From Patescibacteria group bacterium (GTDB lineage: Bacteria; Patescibacteria; Microgenomatia; Levybacterales; UBA12049): 10,196 bases of DNA. The stretch lies in contig JAMCTM010000022.1 of the NCBI GenBank assembly GCA_023379465.1, positions 1 to 10,196 on the forward strand, given 5' to 3'. Below the pieces are notes generated by a model. It was given only the letters and a program-made list of their open reading frames with translations, was not told the DNA's origin and made no database searches. How positions within the stretch are numbered: position 1 is the first letter of the stretch; the number at the start of each line of letters is the position of its first letter. A program made the position numbers and the translations under genes. Shown here piece by piece: positions 5,887 through 10,196 of this stretch.

Positions 5887-7074
5887 ATGAAACCCTTTAA
5901 TTTTGTTATTTTTGGATTCACAAGCAATCTTGCGCAACTTAAAATTATTCCGGCGCTTTATGGTTTGGAGGAAAAAGGGCTTTTACCAGAGAGAACCAAG
6001 AAGAATAGAATTGGTAGAAAACAGATTGATGTAAGTTTTTTTATTGGTCAGGTTCTACATTCTGAAAATAGGCACCATTCTCATATAGTTGATCCTTTGG
6101 TCGAGTCTAGGCTGGTAAGCCGAGTTTCGTATCTTCGGGAAGACTTTGAGGTAGAGGGTACTACGCTCTATTCGAAACTAAAAAACATTTCCGGCAACAC
6201 GCTTTATTATTTGGCAACATACCCTAATTTATATATAAAAATATTTCAATTATTGAAAGACAATCGATTGAATGAAGAAAGGGGGAGTTGGACAAGAATA
6301 ATGATAGAAAAACCTATTGGAAGCAATTACCAAACAGCCAAGAATTTGAATAAACTGCTCGAGGAATATTTTCATGAAGACCAGGTTTTTAGGGTTGATC
6401 ATTATTTGGGCAAAGAGTCGCTTAGAAAAATATTTTTGTCTCGATTTAAAAAGAGTGGAGTTGAAAGAATAGAAGCTACGGTTGCAGAAAATTTTGGAAT
6501 AGGTAAAAGAGGAGTTTATTATGAGGCGACCGGAGCTCTGCTGGACGTGGGTCAAAACCATTTGCTTCAAATGATTGCTGCGGTTGCTGCCAAAAGTTCT
6601 GACAAGAATGATCGCGCCGAAGTTTTGGAGTCGCTTATTGCCAACCCAAACGCAATAGTTTTTGGTCAGTACAACGGCTACCGTCAGGAAGAAAATGTAA
6701 ACCCTGATTCTAATGTTGATACATATTTCGCCCTAAAAACTGAGTTGGTAAATGGGCCGCTTGCAGGAGTTCCAATTTATCTATCTGCCGGAAAATGTTT
6801 GGATAAAGATGAAGCAAAAATAGTAATTTATTACAATGACGGTAATAAAAAAACTTTCTTAATTTCACCCTTGGACACACCAGATAAATTTGACCCTTAC
6901 GAACGATTGATTTTGGAGGCAGTGAATGGGGATCAGACGTTTTTTAATAGTTCAAGAGAAATTGAAGCTGCATGGAAGTTTGTTGACAGACTATCAGAGG
7001 CAGCTAAAAAGATATTTATTTATAAAAAAGGCTCAAATCTTATGGATGATCTTCATGCAAAATTTATGTCTTAA
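5887..7074 (+). CDS. zwf: Shortened glucose-6-phosphate dehydrogenase-like enzyme
   Basis: 395 residues against about 450-510 for usual G6PDH. Normally it oxidises glucose 6-phosphate to 6-phosphogluconolactone, making NADPH. Recognisable motifs: VIFGFTSNLA (7-16) in place of the canonical G-A-x-G-D-L-A dinucleotide loop; IMIEKPIG (138-145); RVDHYLGKE (169-177), the substrate-binding signature with Asp171, His172 and Lys176; ENFGIGKRGVYYEATGALLDVGQNHLLQ (201-228) with the catalytic-base His225; YLSAGKCL (298-305); and PYERLILEAVNGDQTFF (337-353). The active-site residues are kept. The loss is chiefly between residues ~316 and 337, where the long beta-sheet segment before YERL is cut to about 20 residues, and at the C-terminus. 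The frame is intact, so a reduced but functional enzyme is inferred. No 6-phosphogluconate dehydrogenase or lactonase gene is nearby. Confidence 0.9.
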   Translation: MKPFNFVIFGFTSNLAQLKIIPALYGLEEKGLLPERTKKNRIGRKQIDVSFFIGQVLHSENRHHSHIVDPLVESRLVSRVSYLREDFEVEGTTLYSKLKNISGNTLYYLATYPNLYIKIFQLLKDNRLNEERGSWTRIMIEKPIGSNYQTAKNLNKLLEEYFHEDQVFRVDHYLGKESLRKIFLSRFKKSGVERIEATVAENFGIGKRGVYYEATGALLDVGQNHLLQMIAAVAAKSSDKNDRAEVLESLIANPNAIVFGQYNGYRQEENVNPDSNVDTYFALKTELVNGPLAGVPIYLSAGKCLDKDEAKIVIYYNDGNKKTFLISPLDTPDKFDPYERLILEAVNGDQTFFNSSREIEAAWKFVDRLSEAAKKIFIYKKGSNLMDDLHAKFMS

Positions 7075-7081
7075 GTTTTTT

Positions 7082-7094
7082 CTCAGAATCTGAG
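7082..7094. promoter_or_regulatory. Dyad CTCAGA-A-TCTGAG, possible operator before the SHOCT gene
   Basis: A perfect 6+1+6 inverted repeat in the gap after the G6PDH-like gene. It sits just upstream of a -10-like TATTAT, where a repressor would block polymerase. The T-run (7076-7081) precedes rather than follows the dyad, so it does not work as a standard terminator for the upstream gene. Operator function is inferred. Confidence 0.35.
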
Positions 7095-7096
7095 GC

Positions 7097-7102
7097 TATT
7101 AT
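7097..7102 (+). promoter_or_regulatory. -10-like TATTAT before the SHOCT gene
   Basis: TATTAT (5 of 6) predicts a start point near 7109 and thus a leader of roughly 19 bases carrying a Shine-Dalgarno sequence. This differs from the short or absent leaders elsewhere in the window. Confidence 0.4.
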
Positions 7103-7113
7103 TTATCCAGAAT

Positions 7114-7121
7114 GAGGGGTG
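7114..7121 (+). promoter_or_regulatory. Shine-Dalgarno sequence (GAGGGGTG) that sets the SHOCT start
   Basis: The purine-rich GAGGGGTG resembles the AGGAGGTG consensus and lies 6-8 bases before the ATG at 7128. It argues for that ATG over the in-frame GTG at 7119, which lies within the site itself. It is the only clear ribosome binding site in the window. Confidence 0.65.
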
Positions 7122-7127
7122 AAAAAT

Positions 7128-7388
7128 ATGTATAGATATGGATATCACATGATGGGGACTTCTGCCTTTCCTCTTGGAGGGTTAATTTCTATTATCTTTT
7201 GGGCGCTATTAATTTCCTTAGTGGTAGGGCTTTTGGTACACCTTTTTGACTCTAGAAATGCTGAAGAGGCGGCCGATGAAAACAGCTTAGAAAACAATGA
7301 AACTGCCCTTGCCATCTTAAAGAAACGATACGTCAAAGGTGAAATAACCAAAAGAGAATTTGTAGAAATGAAGAAAGATATTGCATAA
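7128..7388 (+). CDS. Small membrane protein with C-terminal SHOCT domain
   Basis: 86 residues. A Gly/Tyr/Met-rich N-terminus (MYRYGYHMMG) leads into one membrane helix (about residues 17-40), an acidic linker (AEEAADENSLENNE, 45-58), and a SHOCT motif: ALAILKKRYVKGEITKREFVEMKKDI (60-85). SHOCT is a short helical motif found at the ends of many small membrane proteins and thought to mediate oligomerisation; its precise role is unknown. The helix orientation is uncertain, but the charged SHOCT tail is probably cytoplasmic. The ATG at 7128 is chosen over GTG 7119 because of the Shine-Dalgarno spacing. It ends seven bases before the surface-protein gene. Confidence 0.88.
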   Translation: MYRYGYHMMGTSAFPLGGLISIIFWALLISLVVGLLVHLFDSRNAEEAADENSLENNETALAILKKRYVKGEITKREFVEMKKDIA

Positions 7389-7389
7389 T
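7384..7389 (+). promoter_or_regulatory. -10-like CATAAT containing the SHOCT stop codon
   Basis: CATAAT (5 of 6) contains the TAA stop of the SHOCT gene and lies six bases before the ATG at 7396, the spacing expected for a leaderless start. The surface-protein gene may therefore have its own promoter as well as read-through from the SHOCT gene. Confidence 0.4.
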
Positions 7390-7395
7390 AACTTA

Positions 7396-8469
7396 ATGAG
7401 AAAAGCAATCTCTTTTTTAGCTGTCCTAATCTCACTACTTATTTTTCCCGATTTGGTCTTTGCTGGTAGCCCACCTGTACAGAACAACTCACAATATACT
7501 TCGCCCACGAGCAGTGTTGCTGCCGATGGAACATCCACAGAAACAATTTCTATTCACTTGCAGGATTCTAGTAACAACCCTGTTGTTGGAGATGTTGTGA
7601 GCCTTTCTTCTCCCAACGACTCAACTGCAACGTTTCCGCAAAACAATCAAACAACCGATTCAAATGGCAATGCAACTTTTACGATGGCGACCACTACTCC
7701 CGGTACTGACCAAATTAATTTGTTTGATTCGACAAACAATGTGACATTTACAAATTGGTTTACTGTAACTTTTTACGATGCGAGTAAAGGATGCCAAAAT
7801 GTTCCAGCTGCCCCGGTTTTAAGCTCAGCCGTCTCTAACTCAAACAACACCGCAACGTTGACTTGGGTAGATTCCCCTAATCCTGTTACTAACTATTTAG
7901 TTTCCTATGGAATTGCGTCAAAAAACTATGTTTATGGAGATTCCAACGTCGGCGCTCAGGGAACAACGAGTTTTGTTGTAAAGGCGCTTAATGGAAATAC
8001 AAAATATTATTTTGCAGTTTCGGCGAACAACAATTGCGGCACAAGTGGTTTTTCTAATGAGGTTTCCGTAGTTGTGCAGCCTATTCCAGCTACGCCGGCA
8101 CCCACAATGGAACCAACAACATCACCCGCGATGACACCAGCACCCGATTTAGCAGTAGTACCAGTAGATACACCCACCGACACGCCAACACCTACTGCAC
8201 TCCCAGTCGCTTCGGGTGGCGACATCAATACAACTTTTAGAAATCTTGGTATAGGGGTGGTAGCTGCTGGAATAGTAGTTATTGGATCTGTTTTTGCAAT
8301 TCAGATGATAAAAAAGAGGAAGAATCGAGTCCCTCCGATTAAAGATAATCCTCCGAGTATTTTGGGTCCAACCACGCCAGTCTCGTATCCGCAAAGAACA
8401 CAACCGTTTTCAGATACTCCTGGTTCCTCGCCGCCAAGTAGTTTTCCTCCACAAACGGGTGCAATTTAA
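7396..8469 (+). CDS. Surface protein: signal peptide, Big_1-like and Fn3-like domains, Pro/Thr linker, C-terminal membrane helix
   Basis: 357 residues from the ATG at 7396 (an in-frame TTG at 7381 would spoil the signal peptide). Residues 1-23 form a signal peptide (MRK, hydrophobic core, cleavage after VFA). Residues ~35-128 resemble a Big_1 (invasin/intimin-like Ig) domain: VAADGTSTETISIHLQDSSNNPV and DSNGNATFTMATTTPG are typical. Residues ~137-228 resemble fibronectin type III: PAAPVLSSAV, ATLTWVDS and LNGNTKYYFAVSA, flanked by Cys133 and Cys214, which could pair. Residues ~229-275 are a Pro/Thr-rich stalk, ~284-304 a membrane helix followed by KKRKNR, and the last ~45 residues a proline-rich tail. 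The protein should span the membrane once, with the Ig-like domains outside and the tail inside. Adhesion or host contact is a plausible role but is inferred from domains alone. Confidence 0.85.
   Translation: MRKAISFLAVLISLLIFPDLVFAGSPPVQNNSQYTSPTSSVAADGTSTETISIHLQDSSNNPVVGDVVSLSSPNDSTATFPQNNQTTDSNGNATFTMATTTPGTDQINLFDSTNNVTFTNWFTVTFYDASKGCQNVPAAPVLSSAVSNSNNTATLTWVDSPNPVTNYLVSYGIASKNYVYGDSNVGAQGTTSFVVKALNGNTKYYFAVSANNNCGTSGFSNEVSVVVQPIPATPAPTMEPTTSPAMTPAPDLAVVPVDTPTDTPTPTALPVASGGDINTTFRNLGIGVVAAGIVVIGSVFAIQMIKKRKNRVPPIKDNPPSILGPTTPVSYPQRTQPFSDTPGSSPPSSFPPQTGAI
8082..8216 (+). repeat. Low-complexity Pro/Thr stalk coding region
   Basis: Codons for repeated Pro, Thr and Ala (for example TPAP and TPTDTPTPT) give ACC/CCA-rich DNA with imperfect short repeats. 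It encodes the extended stalk between the Fn3-like domain and the membrane helix and could vary in length by slippage, though no exact tandem repeat is seen. Confidence 0.5.
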
Positions 8470-8481
8470 ATAGGATTCGTT

Positions 8482-8487
8482 TAGAAT
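8482..8487 (+). promoter_or_regulatory. -10-like TAGAAT of the DUF218-like gene
   Basis: In the 23-base gap after the surface-protein gene, TAGAAT (5 of 6) is followed by five bases (ATCGA) and the ATG at 8493. The spacing predicts a leaderless mRNA, and no Shine-Dalgarno sequence is present. Confidence 0.5.
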
Positions 8488-8492
8488 ATCGA

Positions 8493-9251
8493 ATGTCCGA
8501 GCGGTATTTACATTTGGCTGCTTCGGTTGCTAAGAAAACAGTTCTTTCAACTTTGGTTGTTGAGTCGATTCTTCTCCCGGTTAAAAATTTGGATGTTTCA
8601 GCAAAAGTTCTTGCAGCTCTTGCGGGGGAGAGGATCAGCTTTTCGTCAAATGAGATGGTAAATGGAGTTCCATCTCACGATATAGTGGTAGTACTCGGGG
8701 CTGGGTCTTATTCCGATGAGGAGGATAATCCGAAACCAAACGCATTCGAAAAATGGAGGCTTATCGGAGCGGCACTGGTTATTGTCAACACTCCTGGGGC
8801 CCGGGTCTTACTTTTGGATGGGGATCAAAAGGTTGGCGAGGTAGACAGACAATACCTTGAGGATATGGTCCAAACATTTTCTCATGGGAGAATCAAACTT
8901 TCCAATAAAGAGGTCTATATTGGCACTGGGTTTGTTAATACTCCAACAAGTCTTGAGTATGCGCGAAACTTTTTCAAAAACAATCATTTTAAACACCCGC
9001 TCTTTATGTCAGACGATTTTCATATAGATCGGGTGGGCATTGAGAGTTATAACTTTGGTATTGAGGGTTTTTCCACTTTTACAACTGAACAGGCTGTTGG
9101 ACAGTTTCTTCCCGAGGCGATGCCAATGCTTAGAAAGAGAAATGAAAATCCCGGCATGCTGGAATTAAAATTAAAGGAGACCTTGGAACTTATCGAGTTA
9201 ATGTATGACCGAGATGATCATATAAGCACACTTCTGAGGCATGGTCCTTAG
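8493..9251 (+). CDS. DUF218/YdcF-like protein
   Basis: 252 residues. The segment from about 62 to 180 matches the DUF218 (YdcF/SanA/ElyC) pattern: HDIVVVLGAGS (62-72) is the first strand and Gly-rich loop, EKWRLIGAALVIVNT (86-100) the 'R-x-x-x-A' helix, ARVLLLDGDQ (103-112) the second strand, a helix with a conserved acidic lead-in (GEVDRQYLEDMVQ, 115-127), and NTPTSLEYAR (149-158) the position of the family's N-T-x-x-N-A motif. Members act in envelope or SAM-binding contexts but the biochemical role is poorly defined. Most SanA/ElyC relatives have membrane helices; none is evident here. About 70 C-terminal residues, ending in a charged helical segment, lie beyond the recognised domain. Its stop is five bases from that of the convergent LUD gene. 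Confidence 0.72.
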   Translation: MSERYLHLAASVAKKTVLSTLVVESILLPVKNLDVSAKVLAALAGERISFSSNEMVNGVPSHDIVVVLGAGSYSDEEDNPKPNAFEKWRLIGAALVIVNTPGARVLLLDGDQKVGEVDRQYLEDMVQTFSHGRIKLSNKEVYIGTGFVNTPTSLEYARNFFKNNHFKHPLFMSDDFHIDRVGIESYNFGIEGFSTFTTEQAVGQFLPEAMPMLRKRNENPGMLELKLKETLELIELMYDRDDHISTLLRHGP

Positions 9252-9256
9252 GTAAA

Positions 9257-9874
9257 TTAGAATCCCAACTTTTCCTTTATCAAAATAACGTTTACTTTGC
9301 GGCCTAGCATTTGAGGCTCCTTTTTGAAAATCAGAACTTTGGAAAGGTTTGTGTGGGCACCGTATTTTTCCATTAGGTGTTTGTCTTCTAGCGGAACAAC
9401 ATATTCCTCTAGTCTTTTCATTGCATCATCCAAGGTTGGAACAATTTTTTGTGTACCGACAACAAAAATCAAATTAGTTGAATTGAAAGTAATAGATGGC
9501 AGTTGGCTCCCAGTATTGCTGCCAAAAACCATTTGTCCATCTTCGCTTAGGGCGTGGACGCTTCCTAAATAATAGTCAGAGATAGAAGATTCCTTTCTCA
9601 ATATATGCCTTTTTTGTTCGTCATTCTCTTCGTTTACCTTTGCGTGCAGATCGACCCAGCCGCTCTGGCCGGATTTTAGATAGTCCGGGTAACCGATTGT
9701 TTCTAATGTAACCGACGAACCGTTAGTTATAGAGGCCCCTTGGGGAACAATCTCTTTTATCTTCTCTAGTGCTTCGGTTCCATTTTGAACCACAAAAACA
9801 GTGTAGCCTTTATCCTCCAAAGCTTTTTTTGTTTTTTCTATTGTCTCGTCTGTAGCAAGTTGATCGTAGTCCAT
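9257..9874 (-). CDS. LUD-domain protein (LutC/YkgG-like)
   Basis: 205 residues, the usual size of stand-alone LUD (formerly DUF162) proteins. ITNGSSVTLETIG (49-61) matches the Gly-Ser-rich strand/loop; ISDYYLGSVHALSEDGQMVFGSNTGSQ (98-124) fits the characteristic 'AD-x-x-x-x-x-NA-x-x-x-dG' core; NLIFVVGTQKIVPTLDDAMKRLEEYV (134-159) and the end GRKVNVILIKEKLGF (191-205) are also typical. LutC proteins work with LutA and LutB in oxidising lactate to pyruvate, but neither partner is encoded in the window, so lactate use is not shown. The start at 9874 is the first Met; there is no ribosome binding site, and TATCAT with an extended TGc element lies 12 bases upstream. It is divergent from the MFS gene across 35 bases. 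Confidence 0.9.
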   Translation of the reverse strand: MDYDQLATDETIEKTKKALEDKGYTVFVVQNGTEALEKIKEIVPQGASITNGSSVTLETIGYPDYLKSGQSGWVDLHAKVNEENDEQKRHILRKESSISDYYLGSVHALSEDGQMVFGSNTGSQLPSITFNSTNLIFVVGTQKIVPTLDDAMKRLEEYVVPLEDKHLMEKYGAHTNLSKVLIFKKEPQMLGRKVNVILIKEKLGF

Positions 9875-9886
9875 TATAGTTAGATA

Positions 9887-9892
9887 ATGATA
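9887..9892 (-). promoter_or_regulatory. Extended -10 (TGcTATCAT) of the LUD gene
   Basis: On the minus strand TATCAT (5 of 6), preceded by TGc, lies 12 bases before the ATG at 9874 and predicts a leader of about 6 bases. It overlaps the plus-strand GATAAT (9883-9888) by two bases, so the two divergent genes share promoter DNA. Confidence 0.45.
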
Positions 9893-9895
9893 GCA

Positions 9896-9901
9896 TCTAA
9901 T
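9896..9901 (+). promoter_or_regulatory. -10-like TCTAAT before the MFS gene
   Basis: TCTAAT lies eight bases before the ATG at 9910, giving a near-leaderless start. GATAAT at 9883-9888 is a stronger-looking alternative that would give a leader of about 15 bases. The choice between them is uncertain. Confidence 0.3.
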
Positions 9902-9909
9902 CCTTAATT

Positions 9910-10196
9910 ATGTCTGAAAAGAAATATTTCTCTGGGCTTACCAAAAATACCTTCCTTCTAACTTTTACTTCGCTTTTTGCCGATATTGCTACAGAGATGC
10001 TTTACCCAGTTCTTCCAGTCTTTCTTACTCAATATCTGGGCGATGGCGGGGCGATAGTGGGAATTATCGAGGGGGTCGCAACCGCTATGCAGAATATTGT
10101 TCAAGGGTTTTCTGGATCAATTTCTGATAAACTCCAAAAAAGAAAACTTGTGGCGGTTGTTGGCTACCTAATGGCTGCGGTAAGCAAAGGTAAACG
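9910..10196 (+). CDS. Major facilitator superfamily transporter, N-terminal part (3' truncated by window end)
   Basis: 95 codons are visible. After a short cytoplasmic start (MSEKKYFSGLTK), helix 1 begins with NTFLLTFTSLFADIATEMLY and leads into YPVLPVFLTQYLG, a pattern common in MFS drug or sugar efflux relatives. Helix 2 (GAIVGIIEGVATAMQNIVQG) is followed by FSGSISDKLQKRK, the signature loop 2-3 motif (G-x-x-x-D-x-x-x-x-R-K) of the superfamily, and then helix 3. The substrate is unknown. There is no ribosome binding site. The final visible residues (VSKGKR) run to the window edge; relatives often have S-K-P here, so the last few bases may be odd or an assembly edge. Confidence 0.85.
   Translation, partial: MSEKKYFSGLTKNTFLLTFTSLFADIATEMLYPVLPVFLTQYLGDGGAIVGIIEGVATAMQNIVQGFSGSISDKLQKRKLVAVVGYLMAAVSKGK

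Noticed and set aside
6250..6570. Minus-strand open frame of 106 codons
   Set aside because: Lies entirely opposite the conserved G6PDH catalytic region; no promoter, ribosome site or recognisable domain.
5887..7074. The short G6PDH as a pseudogene
   Set aside because: The frame is intact, active-site residues are kept in order, and the C-terminal YERL and EAAWKFVD elements follow the deletion in phase, so it looks like a reduced family member.
7076..7094. T-run plus dyad as a terminator for the G6PDH-like gene
   Set aside because: The T-run comes before the stem on the coding strand, and the stem is only five pairs with a three-base loop.
7381..7395. TTG start for the surface protein, and GTG 7119 for the SHOCT protein
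   Set aside because: The TTG puts polar residues before a textbook signal peptide and overlaps the preceding stop. The GTG lies inside the Shine-Dalgarno sequence that is correctly spaced for ATG 7128.
8007..8228. Minus-strand frame encoding Gly/Val/Ser-rich repeats
   Set aside because: Arises from the complement of the Pro/Thr stalk codons and is not an independent gene.
9252..9256. Intrinsic terminator between the convergent DUF218-like and LUD genes
   Set aside because: Only five bases separate the stops and no stem plus T-run is visible nearby on either strand.

Overview
The window looks like a compact, moderately AT-rich bacterial chromosome, most plausibly from the Candidate Phyla Radiation (Patescibacteria, perhaps a Microgenomates-type lineage). 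This is inference from several things: small intergenic gaps (none over about 55 bases), shortened versions of standard enzymes, nearly no Shine-Dalgarno sequences, -10-like hexamers placed almost directly against start codons, and a fused membrane flavoreductase. TGA, TAA and TAG all end genes, so the standard bacterial code applies. No RNA gene, CRISPR array, insertion sequence or origin was seen. Both window ends cut a gene.

Layout. 3-794 (+): C-terminal part of a membrane protein whose last visible segment is an FAD/NAD(P)H-binding reductase domain. 818-2499 (+): a membrane-anchored alpha/beta hydrolase and, overlapping by 4 bases, a membrane-anchored FecR-like protein. 5839-2465 (-): a run read leftward: malic enzyme, Bcp-type peroxiredoxin, a cysteine-rich pentapeptide-repeat protein, and a membrane-anchored GH18-like protein whose 3' end overlaps the FecR-like gene by 35 bases. 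5887-7074 (+): a shortened glucose-6-phosphate dehydrogenase, divergent from malic enzyme. 7128-8469 (+): a small SHOCT-domain membrane protein followed by a surface protein (signal peptide, Big_1-like domain, Fn3-like domain, Pro/Thr linker, membrane helix). 8493-9251 (+): a DUF218/YdcF-like protein. 9874-9257 (-): an LUD-domain (LutC-like) protein. 9910-end (+): the start of an MFS transporter.

How they fit together. The metabolic core is about reducing power. Malic enzyme and the G6PDH-like enzyme are predicted NAD(P)H producers and share one divergent promoter region. The peroxiredoxin and the membrane flavoreductase are plausible consumers of that reducing power. The other theme is the cell envelope: hydrolase, FecR-like protein, GH18-like protein, SHOCT protein and the Big_1/Fn3 surface protein are all predicted to be membrane-bound or exported.

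The most notable signal is not one gene but the expression architecture. A TANAAT-like hexamer lies 5 to 12 bases before most start codons, predicting leaderless or near-leaderless mRNAs, and several of these hexamers overlap the stop codon of the preceding gene. Only the SHOCT gene has a clear Shine-Dalgarno sequence.
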